Origin: Mesorhizobium prunaredense
GTDB taxonomy: Bacteria > Pseudomonadota > Alphaproteobacteria > Rhizobiales > Rhizobiaceae
DNA length: 64,000 nt
Direction: 5' to 3'
NCBI RefSeq assembly: GCF_900156895.1
Contig: NZ_FTPD01000010.1
Span: forward strand, 1 to 64,000
How positions within the stretch are numbered: position 1 is the stretch's first letter; each line of letters starts with the position of its first letter. Below, one piece after another: positions 27,058 to 36,800 of the stretch. Made by a program: the position numbers and the translations under genes. Under the pieces are notes generated by a model, which was not told the origin of the DNA, searched no databases, and saw only the letters and a list, made by a program, of their open reading frames with translations.

Positions 27058-29502
27058 TCAAGCCCGCATCCGCTCGCCGTTCGGGTCATACATCGGTTTG
27101 AGCGAGACTTCCGCGGCATAGGACTCGCCGGCTATCTCAATCTGGTATGAAGAGGAGAGCAGAGCTGCCTCGCTTTCGTCCTTGCACGGTATATAGCCAA
27201 GGCCGAGAGCTCCACCGAGCGTGTGCCCGTAGTCTCCGGAAGTGATTGTTCCGGCGATCCGACCGTCTCGGAAAACGACTTCGTTCTTATGAAGTAGAGG
27301 GGCAGGATCTTTAAGGCGGAACTGAACCAACCGACGGTCGAAACCCGCCTCAAGTTTTCTCAGCACCGCATCGCGCCCAATATATCCGGGCTTTGCCGTC
27401 TTGACAGCGAAGCCCAGCCCCGCTTCGAGCACGTGATCCCTGCTGCCAACGTCATCGGGGAGGTGCCGACATCCCTTCTCCATGCGGCACGAGCCGATGG
27501 CATAGAGCCCACACAGCTTGAGTCCGACATCGGCGCCCGCCGCCTCGATTACTTCGAAGACATGAGCGGCTTGGTCAGTCGGAATGTAGATCCCCCAGCC
27601 CAGCTCGCCGACACAGGTCACTCTATGGGCCCGCGCCAGACCCATGCCGATCTCAATCTCCTGCCAGGTGCCGTAAGGGTTGTTCTCGTTTGAGAAGTCA
27701 TTCGGACTCACTCTGCCGAGCAGTTCGCGCGAATTCGGTCCCATCACTGCCAGGATGCTTTCCGACGCCGACATATCGGTTATGACGACGAACTCGTCGC
27801 CCAGATGCCGCCTAAGCCAAGAGAGATTGGGTTGTAATGTAGAGGCCGACACGACTAGCAGGAAAGCAGTCTCCGTGAGACGGCTCACGGTCAGATCGCT
27901 CTCGATCCCGCCTCGCTCGTTCAGCATTTGCGTATAGACGATCTGGCCAATCGGCACGTCGACATCGTTGGAGCAAAGCCGCTGGAGAAAGGTGATAGCG
28001 TCTCGGCCCTCCACTCGGATTTTCCCGAATGAAGTCAAGTCGAACAAGCCGACCCGTTCACGAACCGCCGTATGCTCGTCGCGCTGATTGTCAAACCAGT
28101 TTTGGCGGTACCAGGAGTATCGGTATTCGCGCTCCTGGCCCTCCCTAGCAAACCAGTTGGCTTGCTCCCAGCCCACCATCTCACCGAACACCGCCCCGCG
28201 TGCTTTGAGATGTTCATGGATTGGCGAGCGTCGAATGCCGCGCGCTGTTGTCATCTGACGAGTGGGGAAGTGGTCGGCAAACGAGAGTGCCACCACCTCC
28301 GAAACCCGCTCTCTCAAGTACGAACGGTTTTTCTGTAAGGGCTCCATCCGACGGATGTCCACGCTCGACAAGTCGAAGGGCGGCTCGTCGTCATTCATCC
28401 ACTGCGCCAGCGCTAAGCCCGCGCCTCCTGCGGCAGCTATCCCTGTACTGTTGTAACCACATGCTACCCAATAGCCCCTAACATCAGGAACTTCACCCAA
28501 GTGGTATTGGTCGTCCGGAGTGAAGCTTTCTGGCCCGTTAAAGAAGGTACGAATACCGGCTGTGGCCAGCATCGGAATGCGCTTCAGAGCCTTCTCCATA
28601 ATAGGTTCGAAATGCGCAAAGTCCTCGGGCAACTGATCGAAGCAGAAGCTTTCCGGGATGCCGTCCATGCCCCACGGTTTCGCCTCCGGTTCCACCGCCC
28701 CGAAAAGAAGTCTGCCTGCATCTTCTTTGTAGTACGTATGTTCGTCAAGAACCCGAAGGACCGGCAGCCGAGTTAGTCCATTTATCGGTTCTGTGACCAA
28801 GTAGAAATGTTCGCACGCATGCAATGGAACCGCGACGTCGCTTCTAGCGCCGAATTCCCGTGCCCACATACCAGCACAGTTTACCACGACCTCCGTTTCA
28901 ATCACCCCTCGCTGGCCCTCCTTCTCCCATGTTACGCTTGATACCCGGCCGTTCCTCGCCTGAACACCGGCTACGTTCACTCCTTCAAAGATTGCAGCGC
29001 CACGTTGACGTGCGCCTTTGGCCAGCGCCATCGCGACGTTGCCTGGATCACATTGTCCATCATTAGGGAAATGAAGCGCTGCAGTGACATCAGATACATC
29101 GATATGAGGATACATTCCCTCAAGTTCTCGCACTGAGATCTTTCGTGCCTCCACGCCGTAGGCGGCTGCGAGAGAGAGTTGCCTGTATAGCTCGTGCTTG
29201 CGCTCCTGGGTAAGTGCGATAGACAATGACCCGACGCGGCGAAGTCCGGTTGCGATCCCCGTCTCTTCCTCCAGACTCGAGTAGAGTTGCATTGAGTACT
29301 TGGTCAATTTCGTCATGTCGCTAGACCCGCGAAGCTCGCTGAGTAACCCGGCGGCGTGCCAGGTCGTGCCGCACGTAAGTTGCTTACGCTCGAGCAGGAT
29401 CACGTCCGTCCATCCCAGCTTCACCAAGTGATATGCGACGGAGCACCCCGACACGCCGCCTCCGATTATGACAGCTCGCGCTTTTGAAGGCAGTGGCTTC
29501 AT
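27058..29502 (-). CDS. Dimethylglycine/sarcosine dehydrogenase-like flavoenzyme
   Basis: An 814-residue two-part enzyme. The N-terminal half is an FAD-dependent amine oxidase: the dinucleotide motif AVIIGGGVSGCSVAYHL, then TCGTTWHAAGLL with a His (His49) that binds FAD covalently in this family. The C-terminal half is a folate-binding GcvT-like domain (GLFDLTSFGKIRVEGRDA, LGWGIYIPTDQA, GSCRMEKGCRHLPDD). Such proteins demethylate dimethylglycine or sarcosine and pass the one-carbon unit to tetrahydrofolate. Length is that of the full family. It stands alone on the minus strand. Choline/betaine-derived carbon in nodules is a plausible source, but that is inference. Confidence 0.9.
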   Translation of the reverse strand: MKPLPSKARAVIIGGGVSGCSVAYHLVKLGWTDVILLERKQLTCGTTWHAAGLLSELRGSSDMTKLTKYSMQLYSSLEEETGIATGLRRVGSLSIALTQERKHELYRQLSLAAAYGVEARKISVRELEGMYPHIDVSDVTAALHFPNDGQCDPGNVAMALAKGARQRGAAIFEGVNVAGVQARNGRVSSVTWEKEGQRGVIETEVVVNCAGMWAREFGARSDVAVPLHACEHFYLVTEPINGLTRLPVLRVLDEHTYYKEDAGRLLFGAVEPEAKPWGMDGIPESFCFDQLPEDFAHFEPIMEKALKRIPMLATAGIRTFFNGPESFTPDDQYHLGEVPDVRGYWVACGYNSTGIAAAGGAGLALAQWMNDDEPPFDLSSVDIRRMEPLQKNRSYLRERVSEVVALSFADHFPTRQMTTARGIRRSPIHEHLKARGAVFGEMVGWEQANWFAREGQEREYRYSWYRQNWFDNQRDEHTAVRERVGLFDLTSFGKIRVEGRDAITFLQRLCSNDVDVPIGQIVYTQMLNERGGIESDLTVSRLTETAFLLVVSASTLQPNLSWLRRHLGDEFVVITDMSASESILAVMGPNSRELLGRVSPNDFSNENNPYGTWQEIEIGMGLARAHRVTCVGELGWGIYIPTDQAAHVFEVIEAAGADVGLKLCGLYAIGSCRMEKGCRHLPDDVGSRDHVLEAGLGFAVKTAKPGYIGRDAVLRKLEAGFDRRLVQFRLKDPAPLLHKNEVVFRDGRIAGTITSGDYGHTLGGALGLGYIPCKDESEAALLSSSYQIEIAGESYAAEVSLKPMYDPNGERMRA

Positions 29503-29985
29503 TTCGGATCCCTCAACCGGGAAAATTGTGGTGCGACTCTCATTGTAAGCTCCTGTTCAGTGTCTTTTCGGCATCCTCGCCAGAGCTAGCGGAGCGCGTT
29601 CTCCAGAAGTTCCAGATGAATGGTGAGCCTGGCGAGACGACGAGGCCACCTCAGATCGCTATCCCTTGTCGCCCTCGCGAAGAGTGCCCGGCCAGAGCCG
29701 CATGGCGGGCTGGCGGGCGACGCAGTCCATCCTCGAGATCTTTGGAGTCCACCAGGTGTGGCGCCAGTCGAGCCTGTAGACCGCGGCCGCTCGGTCCCAG
29801 GACCAGGATACTTTTGGCCGTGCATGTATCGGATATCGGCGCGGAACGGCAACGCGCCACTGCCTCTGGTCGTGAATGATAGCGCTGGCGGGCCGCCCGC
29901 CCCGCCCGCGCCGCCCCGCTCGAACGGTAGACGAGGCCCCGCTCGGCAGGCCCCACTTCTCCCACCGCTCCAGCGTCGGTTCGAC
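29503..29985. other. GC-rich stretch of decayed coding sequence
   Basis: Continuous with the peptidase-like pseudogene to its right. Minus-strand frames are open but change repeatedly and show no motif I can name; this may be the badly decayed rest of that gene. Confidence 0.3.
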
Positions 29986-30500
29986 AAATTTGCGACGCCT
30001 GGAAGCTGTGGTGATCTGCCGCCCTTCGCCCGTGGGAACTTCGAAGCGCCAGATTAGGTTGAGTCAACACGCGGCTATCGCGAAGACCAGGCGTGTCCCG
30101 TTGGACGTCCAGGACATCGAGGCGATCACGCCGGGGCGGAAAGCCTTTGTTCTGCTCCGTGCCGCTGGTGATCGCGGATGAAGGCCAAGTTCCCCCCTTG
30201 TTGCTGATGATGGTGGCGCGCGATTGGTCGGGCGCGAGCGCCATCGCAACTACATTCTTTCCATCCAACTCAGGCTTTCTTCGGCGAAGGAGTAGAAAGA
30301 GATTGCTGTGGGATTTACGTTCGTGCTCAAGAACTTTACTGTACTGTCTCGCTATAGCCAAGCTCGCGATATTTGAGGTGGCTGCGTTCGATGCCGATTG
30401 GAGAGCAAACGCACATTCTTGCGTCGGCTCGGGAAAGCCCGGTGTGGCGGGGGCGAACGCATGTTCGGCGAGCGTGATCATAGGATGGGGTCCATGCGGG
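29986..30500 (-). pseudogene. Decayed S9-type peptidase / beta-propeller gene
   Basis: On the minus strand 30250-30180 reads KNVVAMALAPDQSRATIISN. After a shift, 30123-30064 reads ASMSWTSNGTRLVFAIAAC, and then NPIWRFEVPTGEGRQITT. These are successive blades of the propeller that sits in front of S9 (prolyl-oligopeptidase family) catalytic domains; TolB-like proteins share the blades. No catalytic domain can be read downstream. A NifA/sigma-54 promoter like that of the intact prolyl oligopeptidase gene lies immediately before it. Confidence 0.6.
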
Positions 30501-30522
30501 CCGGTGCTTTGGCAGATCGACA

Positions 30523-30599
30523 GCACGTGTCATGCCAACTGAGAAAATCATTTCGGAACAACGAGTCATTCTGACAGGACTTGTGTCTCATGTCCGACA
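30523..30599 (-). promoter_or_regulatory. NifA activator site plus sigma-54 promoter (decayed peptidase gene)
   Basis: Read on the minus strand, TGGCATGACACGTGCT gives GG at 30536-30535 and GC at 30524-30523 with the required 10-base spacing. Behind it, TGTCTCATGTCCGACA at 30584-30599 is a NifA site (TGT-N10-ACA). The centre of the activator lies about 56 bp upstream of the -24 element. The whole arrangement is closely similar to that at 40132-40208. Confidence 0.8.
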
Positions 30600-30740
30600 T
30601 CGTCAGAGATCCGACGACAGTTCAACTTTAATCGCCTGATCGGTCTCCTGTGCGAGCTCGCAGGAGCACCCTGCAAACTCAAGCAGTAAAACTCACACAA
30701 GCTTGGTTGGCGCAGCATCTTCGCTCCAGCGACGCTTCAC
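30523..30740. repeat. Diverged duplicate of 40132-40345 (peptidase upstream region), copy 1
   Basis: Beyond the shared NifA/sigma-54 elements, the copies keep AACTCAAGCAGT and CATCTTCGCTCC, then CGCTTCAC, in the same order and spacing. The similarity thus extends well upstream of the promoter and indicates a duplicated block rather than two independent promoters. Confidence 0.7.
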
Positions 30741-31834
30741 GTACCCGGCTCTAAATGCCTATCCCCTTGACTAACGAGCTGAACGACGAAGACCGGCTGC
30801 GCGTGTGCCCGATGCTAGAGCAAACCGCCAGCGAACGGCTGCAATCCACCCTCGACGTTACCGCGTCTCCAGGAAAGTCTGGTAACCAGACGCATGAGTC
30901 GACAGTGCGGTGAAACGATGCCTTTTACTCGCTCGCACGGCACTCGCTGCGCGGTGTTGGCGGTCCGGTCGCTGTTTGCGTCCGTCTTCTGTCCTTGGCA
31001 GTTTTCAATGGGACATGGTTCACGAAACGGCGCCATTTACGACGAGTGCTTTCGGGTGCTGGGGCTCCGGACATCTGGCCCTGTCTGCTGCTATGGCTCG
31101 CGGCATTGCTCCGTGCGTCGCCGTTCATACACCGTCCGAGATGGATCGGAACCAGGTGCTGGCCGGCCCCGCTTCGCTAGGCCCCTCCATTGGTCACCGT
31201 TGGCGTGCTGTTCCCAACGAGACGACTGGGCGCCTATTTCGGTGCACTGCAGCCGCCCTCATAGCCCACGATGACGAGGCAACTCAGGCCGCTGGTCTTT
31301 GCTTAAGAAGCGCCATTCTACGGGATCTAGTTCTGTAATATCGGAGGCTGCGAAACTCTGGTCATTTTTGCAGGAATGCTGCTTATGCGGTCCTATTGCG
31401 CCATCACTCGTCGTTCCTGCAAAATTATTTAATGCCATAAAGCCATCCACTCGGAGTCACTTATGAGAGGCACAGCAACCGCTGCGGTTCAGAGTCGTCC
31501 GGTTAAACTAAAGGATCAAATGTGTATCGAGCTTTCGACCGAATGGAGCCCTTCACGCGGGCGGCCGAACCCGCAAGAGATTTCCTCAGGTTGGGCTCGA
31601 AGCGTCTACAACGAGGCAGGGATTTGAGATCCGGTCGGGGAATACCATCCCGATTAGGACGGGGTAAAAGATATATGCAAGCAGTTCACTTTGGGCGAAA
31701 TTCTGAGGCCACCGACGCCGGCTGGCGCAGTTTGCGGCAATGCTCTCGCAACAGCGTCATGGACCTCTTCCGCTCCGTCACCTTTCAAATGACACGTTGC
31801 CGAAGAGCCAAGGAAAGGAGCTGAAAGGGCAGAG
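30600..31834. other. Gene-poor region before the traR-like gene
   Basis: About 1.2 kb with no recognised gene. The first 140 bp are similar to 40209-40345 (see repeat entry). The last 40 bp before 31835 resemble the sequence before the truncated copy at 23632. No convincing tra-box palindrome was found. Confidence 0.4.
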
Positions 31835-32557
31835 ATGCAGACTGTCTTTGAGAGATTCTTGGAACGGCTTTCAGTAAGCGTCGATGAGGCTGACCTCCGT
31901 GGCGCCCTGGCCGATGTCGCCTCTGGACTCGATCTGCTCGCTTTTGCTTACCTCTCCTTGCCCCCGCAGTCTGTTGGGAAACCCACGCTGATTTCGAATT
32001 ATCCAGCGCCTTGGACAGCACGTTATCTTGAGAACCGGTATCAGAGTGTTGACCCGGTCATTGTGCGTGCACGCGGTGGCGGATGCCCGTTTCGTTGGGG
32101 ATCCGATCTGAGCGGCGAGGAGCCTGCAGGGGCTCAGGTTTTCGAAGAAGCGGCGCAGTTTGGCATCTGCTGCGGCATGACGATCCCGATTATTGACCGC
32201 CGAGGGAATTTTGCAGCGATAACGTTTGCCGCTGACAAGCCCGACGCTGTTTTTCGCGCCGCAAAACGCCACGAAGAAGGTCTCCCGTATATAGCGACCT
32301 GTTTTCATATGTTCGTTCGCCGCAAACTGTCCACCGATCGAATGGTCGATGGTGTCTTGCTAACGCCGCGGGAATATGAGTGCCTGCAGTGGACAGCACA
32401 AGGCAAGTCCGATTGGGAGATCGGCTGCATCCTGGGGATCACGCAGCGCACCGCCGCCTTTCATCTGGCCAACGCTCGCCGGAAGCTTGGGGTGACGACC
32501 ACCCGGCAGGCAATTGGGCGCCTGGCCCGTTCGGGCTTCGGTTCACTGACAAGTTAG
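31835..32557 (+). CDS. traR: TraR/LuxR-type quorum-sensing transcription factor
   Basis: A 240-residue regulator. The N-terminal acyl-homoserine-lactone domain keeps the key residues: Trp and Tyr in APWTARYLENRYQSVDPVIV, the DP pair, and Trp in CPFRWGSD. GMTIPI follows. The C-terminal GerE helix-turn-helix reads LTPREYECLQWTAQGKSDWE and GITQRTAAFHLANARRKL. An AGGAG precedes the ATG. Together with qseM and qseC 0.3 kb downstream this matches the order known for the M. loti symbiosis ICE, where TraR activates ICE excision genes in response to AHL. No AHL synthase gene lies in the window. Confidence 0.85.
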   Translation: MQTVFERFLERLSVSVDEADLRGALADVASGLDLLAFAYLSLPPQSVGKPTLISNYPAPWTARYLENRYQSVDPVIVRARGGGCPFRWGSDLSGEEPAGAQVFEEAAQFGICCGMTIPIIDRRGNFAAITFAADKPDAVFRAAKRHEEGLPYIATCFHMFVRRKLSTDRMVDGVLLTPREYECLQWTAQGKSDWEIGCILGITQRTAAFHLANARRKLGVTTTRQAIGRLARSGFGSLTS

Positions 32558-32574
32558 CTTCACGTGCGCGGCGG

Positions 32575-32845
32575 CGTTGAAGCGTCGCCTGTGGGCGCTC
32601 GAGTGCCTCAATGCCCTTTGTGCTGCTGCCCCTTGTTCCCGCCGAAAAACTGGGCCCCGATTGAACATCATTCTTCGAGGCATCGACGGATCGCTCGCGG
32701 GCCTTCACATCGCGAGATCGCTGAAGTGCTGATCGGGGAAGTCGGGTCCACGCCGACGGATCCTGGCGATCACCTCAGCGACCGCATTCGGCGCGTCTCT
32801 CCGGCCGTGCGCTCAGGAATGGGGACTGTCGTGAGTTCCTTGCGC
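32575..32845 (+). pseudogene. fseA-type DUF2285 remnant
   Basis: It reads HREIAEVLIGEVGS and DHLSDRIRRVSPAVRSGM. At DNA level it follows 41864-42139 over about 260 bp (CTCGAGTGCCTCAATGC and others). Shifts destroy the frame and the N-terminal half is gone. It lies between traR and qseM, the expected place of the excision activator gene tail. Confidence 0.7.
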
Positions 32846-32871
32846 TAAAAGGTGACAGTTCCAGCCGTGCG

Positions 32872-33153
32872 TCAGCCGTCGAACAGTTCCTTGTAGCCGG
32901 TCGTTACCATCCAGTTCGCCCGGTCGATATGGCTGCGAACAGCCTTGCGGGCGCGCACCGGTTCAAGGACGGGGTTGATGCCGAGAATGAGTTCGGCCAT
33001 TTCCTCTACGCTGGCATTGTCGGCGCAGGCGTCGAGGATGCGCAGGTAAATTGTGGAATGCTGCCTGTCGTAGCTCGTGATGCTGTCTGACCAGGGGACT
33101 TCGTCGCGCAGTGTTGAGCTTTGAGTCCCATCTGTTCCCGTTGATCGATTCAT
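32872..33153 (-). CDS. qseM: QseM-like antiactivator (small DUF2285 protein)
   Basis: A 93-residue protein on the minus strand ending NWMVTTGYKELFDG. The core VEEMAELILGINPVLEPVRA and KAVRSHIDRANW match the short DUF2285 proteins exemplified by M. loti QseM, which binds and blocks TraR and FseA to keep the ICE silent. It is divergent from the HTH gene at 33270, with two palindromes between them, the same layout as qseM-qseC. Length and context make the call good. Confidence 0.8.
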   Translation of the reverse strand: MNRSTGTDGTQSSTLRDEVPWSDSITSYDRQHSTIYLRILDACADNASVEEMAELILGINPVLEPVRARKAVRSHIDRANWMVTTGYKELFDG

Positions 33154-33198
33154 ATCTGCCGCGAACCTCGCATGTTGATCGCTGGATTCAAGACAGCA

Positions 33199-33232
33199 TA
33201 TCCCAAAATGGGATAATCCGGAACCGGGATTA
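33199..33232. promoter_or_regulatory. Twin palindromic operators between qseM and qseC
   Basis: TATCCCA-AAA-TGGGATA (33199-33215) is a perfect 7-bp inverted repeat. The adjoining TAATCC...GGATTA (33214-33232) is a second one. They sit midway between the divergent qseM and qseC genes, as the left and right QseC operators do in the M. loti ICE, where differential binding sets a bistable switch. Confidence 0.75.
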
Positions 33233-33269
33233 GTGGCTGAGCCGGTCTTTACCTGACCGGTTCGCCTAC

Positions 33270-33500
33270 ATGCCCAAATCTCTTCGCTCTCCCCGCCACC
33301 AGCGGTTTCTGGACCAGCTGATATCGCTGCGCAAGGCCAAAGGCCTGACCCAGACGCAGGTAGCTGAAAAACTTGGTCGGCCGCAATCTTTCGTGGCCAA
33401 GTACGAAGGCGGAGAGCGGCGTCTCGATGTCATTGAGTTTCTCGACGTAACTGCAGTGCTTGACGCTGACCCGTGCGAGATTCTGTTGAGCCTGCGCTAA
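33270..33500 (+). CDS. qseC: QseC-like Cro/CI-type HTH regulator
   Basis: A 76-residue protein that is essentially one XRE helix-turn-helix: RFLDQLISLRKAKGLTQTQV, AEKLGRPQSFVAKYEGGERR and LDVIEFLDV. It is divergent from qseM. No Shine-Dalgarno is visible before the ATG at 33270. In M. loti the homologue represses or activates qseM through two operators; the two palindromes here support the same role. Confidence 0.82.
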   Translation: MPKSLRSPRHQRFLDQLISLRKAKGLTQTQVAEKLGRPQSFVAKYEGGERRLDVIEFLDVTAVLDADPCEILLSLR

Positions 33501-34055
33501 TAGCGCCGGCGCGCCTGGCGGAGCGCACCGGCTCGCTGCTGACCAGCGGTTTTCTTCGGCAATCTAATGCGTCTCAGCCATTCCGCTCCCGCCCTGGCGC
33601 GGGCAAGGGCGGGCGCAGCTCTTCTTTTTGGGCCCCCCGGCGGCGCAGGGTAGGCGACACTCCCTTCTTAGTGCCGCCGCGTAATCCCGCAACCCTTCGC
33701 TCTCGCTTCGGGTCCTTCTCGTCGTTCCGGTCCTTCGGATGCGGTCCGCCTGGACGGCGGCCCTTCCGGTCGCAACTCGCCGCCCGCCCCGCTTCCGTCC
33801 CGCTTCCGGGGAAAGCCGCGATTGGCGAGCGGAGGCAAAACGAAGCATGCAAGATAGAAGCGTACCGTCATCGAAGAGGCAGGCAGACCGGGCGCCCTGT
33901 CCTCAATTCCCGCTTTGCGGCCGTCGAGCGTCGGAATTGTTCCTGTTTCTGTCTTGCTAAGGCCCGTTGCGCAGGAATCGCGCAGGCCCTCGTCCGAGCG
34001 GTTCTCCGCTCGCTCGCCGCCTCGATCATAGCCAACAAAACGGGCGCGAGGATTG
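33501..34055. other. GC-rich stretch without supported gene
   Basis: Open in several frames because of high GC, but none shows a known domain or a ribosome site. No terminator was found for the peptidase gene that ends at 34056. Confidence 0.35.
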
Positions 34056-36419
34056 CTATAGGCAGAAGCTGCCGAACCCATCATCGTGACCATTTGCTCT
34101 TTGCAACTCGGTTCGTTTAGCGTTCCAGTCGGGTGGGGTCTGACCGAGAATGTTGCGAACGAAGAAGTCCAGGAGTTTGCGTTCAGTATAGATGCCTGGA
34201 GCTCCGTGATCGGCACCAGGCATATAGACCATGTCGAAATCTTTTCCCGCCTTGATGAGTCGGTCGGCAAGCTGGAGCGAGGAGGACGGGTCGACATTGT
34301 GGTCCATTTCGCCGACGACGATCATCAGCTTGCCCCGCAGCCTGTAAGCATTGTCGATGGCGGAGGATTGGGAATATTCAACGCCGACTGGCCACCCCAT
34401 CCACTTTTCGTTCCACCAGATCTTGTCTATCCGGTTGTCGTAGGAGCCGCTGTTGGCGACCGCGACCTTATAGAAATCGGGATGGAAGAGCAGCGCGCCC
34501 ACCGCGCTCTGGCCGCCTGCGGACCAGCCGAAAATGCCGACATTGGATATATCGTACCATGGATACCTCGCGGCGGCCGCCTTGTGCCATAGAATGCGAT
34601 CGGGAAAGCCTGCGTCCTTCAGATTTTTCCAGGCAACGTCATGAAAAGCGCGCGAGCGGTTGTTGGTACCCATGCCATCGATCTGCACAACGACGAAGCC
34701 CAGCTGCGTGAGCGGCTCTGTCCGCCTTGAGAAGGATTTTGGGGCAAAAGACCCCTGCGGCCCGGCATAGATATTCTCCACCACCGGGTACTTCTTCTTC
34801 GGATCGAAATTGGCGGGCAGGTGAATCACGCCCCAGATATCAGTCTTGCCGTCGCGCCCCTTGGCGTGGAAACTGAGTGGAGGCTGCCAGCCGGCGCGGA
34901 TGAGCTCGGACATGTCGGCGGTCTCCACCTGCATGAGCTTGGCATTATCGATGGCGCGGTAGAGCGTCATGCGGGGTGGCAGATCGATGAGTGACCAGAG
35001 ATCGACATAATAGCGGCCGTCGGGAGAGAACTCGACATGATGGTTGGCCGGCTGGGGCGTGAGCTCAGTCAGCCCCTCACCGTCGAAGCCGATGCGGTAC
35101 GCATGCACGAAATAAGGGTCCTCCCCCGGGTTCCTCCCGCTCGCCTCGAACCAGATCTGGCGCTTGACCGGATCGACATGGTTGACCGCCCGGACCACCC
35201 ACTCACCGAAGGTGATCTGGTTCTTGAGGGCGCCCGTCTGGCCGTCGAACAGATACAGGTGCTCATGCCCATCGCGCTCGGACGCCCAGATGATCTCCTT
35301 CCCGTCGTCGACGTCGTAACGAAAGATTTTCCCGGTACCGTGCTGATCCATCACTAGAGGCCGGTAATCAACAAATGTCTTGCTGGTCTCGTCGATGATC
35401 GAGCGCGCACGGGCCGTGGCGGCGTCTACCTCGACCAGCCGATAGAGCTGATGGCCGCGCTGGTTATATTCGAAAGTAAAGCCGCGACCGTCCGCCCACC
35501 ATTGGAGAGCGGAAAGTTCGAAGGGGTTGGAGAACAGGGCGTTGTCGATCACGATCTGGCGGCGGCCGGCAATGTCGAACAGGACCGGCTGGGGCAGCGG
35601 AAGGACATCGCCCGGCTTGGGATAGACCATTGTCGAATATTCGCGCTGCAACTGGTCCGTCGACGAATCGAGGTAGTGGAGCTCCCGCTTGAAGCCGGGG
35701 CGAACACGGTAAGCCGCAACGTGGCGCGAGTCCGGCGACCAGCTCAGTGTCGAAAAGACGTAGTAGTTGCCCTCGGATCCATCCCGGCTCAGCGCAACAT
35801 CCTGCAATCCGTCATTGCTGCGCAGGAAAATATTGTAGTTCTTTACATAGACGATCCATTTGCCGTCGGGCGAGACGCTCCTCTGGTCGGGGTCATTCTC
35901 AGCCGGTGGCGTGTAGTGGTGGCTGAGCTGAAAGTACGGGGCGTCCACATCCAATTTTGTGCTGGTGCAGGCATAGCTTGCAACGTCGCAGCTCCACCGG
36001 ACCTGCTCAATCAGGAAGTCGAGCCTGCGACCATCCTCGGTCAATTCGAAACGCTCGAAGGGAAGATCGCCGGCCTGATAGCTCTTATGGCTCGCTTCAT
36101 TTAGCGCCGCCGCCAGACGGGCCTGATCGAAGGCGGCCCGTTTCAAACCCGTGGCAGCATCGACCCGCATGAACTGCTGCTCGCCATGGGTAGTCCGGCG
36201 GTATACGAACGCGTTGGCTCCATTCAGCCAGAACGGCCCCTCCGGGACATTCACGGTGAGCCCGCGATAGCGATCGTTGATCGTCAGTGCCCGCTCCAAA
36301 TCGCTCAGCGCCAGCGGTGGATGTGCACCGTTCGAACCGGTGGCCAGCGCTCGAGCGGTTGCCGATCCCGATGCCCCTTGAATAAATACCGCGAGCGCCA
36401 AAGCGCCGATCTTGAACAT
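34056..36419 (-). CDS. Dipeptidyl peptidase IV family serine peptidase (S9B), exported
   Basis: A 787-residue protein with an N-terminal signal peptide (MFKIGALALAVFIQGASG, Ala-rich cleavage site) so it acts in the periplasm or beyond. The long beta-propeller (about 60-500) is followed by an alpha/beta-hydrolase: nucleophile Ser in GIFGWSAGGQSAVGALLF, Asp in MIVVGEMDHNVDPSSS and His in YMPGADHGAPGIY. Such enzymes remove Xaa-Pro or related dipeptides from peptide N-termini. An AAAGAGG site precedes the ATG. A NifA/sigma-54 promoter lies about 370 bp upstream (36801-36873), with an ompW terminator just beyond it, so the gene appears to be its own NifA-controlled unit. Confidence 0.92.
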   Translation of the reverse strand: MFKIGALALAVFIQGASGSATARALATGSNGAHPPLALSDLERALTINDRYRGLTVNVPEGPFWLNGANAFVYRRTTHGEQQFMRVDAATGLKRAAFDQARLAAALNEASHKSYQAGDLPFERFELTEDGRRLDFLIEQVRWSCDVASYACTSTKLDVDAPYFQLSHHYTPPAENDPDQRSVSPDGKWIVYVKNYNIFLRSNDGLQDVALSRDGSEGNYYVFSTLSWSPDSRHVAAYRVRPGFKRELHYLDSSTDQLQREYSTMVYPKPGDVLPLPQPVLFDIAGRRQIVIDNALFSNPFELSALQWWADGRGFTFEYNQRGHQLYRLVEVDAATARARSIIDETSKTFVDYRPLVMDQHGTGKIFRYDVDDGKEIIWASERDGHEHLYLFDGQTGALKNQITFGEWVVRAVNHVDPVKRQIWFEASGRNPGEDPYFVHAYRIGFDGEGLTELTPQPANHHVEFSPDGRYYVDLWSLIDLPPRMTLYRAIDNAKLMQVETADMSELIRAGWQPPLSFHAKGRDGKTDIWGVIHLPANFDPKKKYPVVENIYAGPQGSFAPKSFSRRTEPLTQLGFVVVQIDGMGTNNRSRAFHDVAWKNLKDAGFPDRILWHKAAAARYPWYDISNVGIFGWSAGGQSAVGALLFHPDFYKVAVANSGSYDNRIDKIWWNEKWMGWPVGVEYSQSSAIDNAYRLRGKLMIVVGEMDHNVDPSSSLQLADRLIKAGKDFDMVYMPGADHGAPGIYTERKLLDFFVRNILGQTPPDWNAKRTELQRANGHDDGFGSFCL

Positions 36420-36800
36420 ATCTGTTCACCTCTTTCGGTTTTCGGAAGACGCATTGTTGGATCTGGCTTTTCATCGCCGGTGTGCAGCAGCGCTGAGCGT
36501 TGCTCGAAGGGGTCAGCACGCGGGTCCAGCCGAGACGGCAGTCACAATGACCCGTGCGCCCTACGCGGATATCCAGGAACTGGCCGGGTGAGCCAGACTG
36601 AAGAGTTGGCAGCCGAGCCAGCAGGGCATTTTCCATGTCCACAATGATGGAAAATTCAAAGCCCGATGACGCTTGCAATCACACTCCCTTCCTTTTTCTG
36701 CACCTGGAAGGGCCGTAATTGGGCCCGGCACAAAGCGTTGGCTATGGACATTCTCTGCATGGCTGTCGTCAGTCCGTTGATCCGTGTCCGGATGAACGAT

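Noticed and set aside
29651-30526. Long minus-strand open frame as an intact 291-residue gene
   Set aside because: The recognisable propeller blades change frame inside it, so it is a pseudogene region and not one protein.
33668-34297. Overlapping Arg/Pro-rich open frames on both strands
   Set aside because: All six frames are nearly open in this GC-rich stretch; no motif or start signal.
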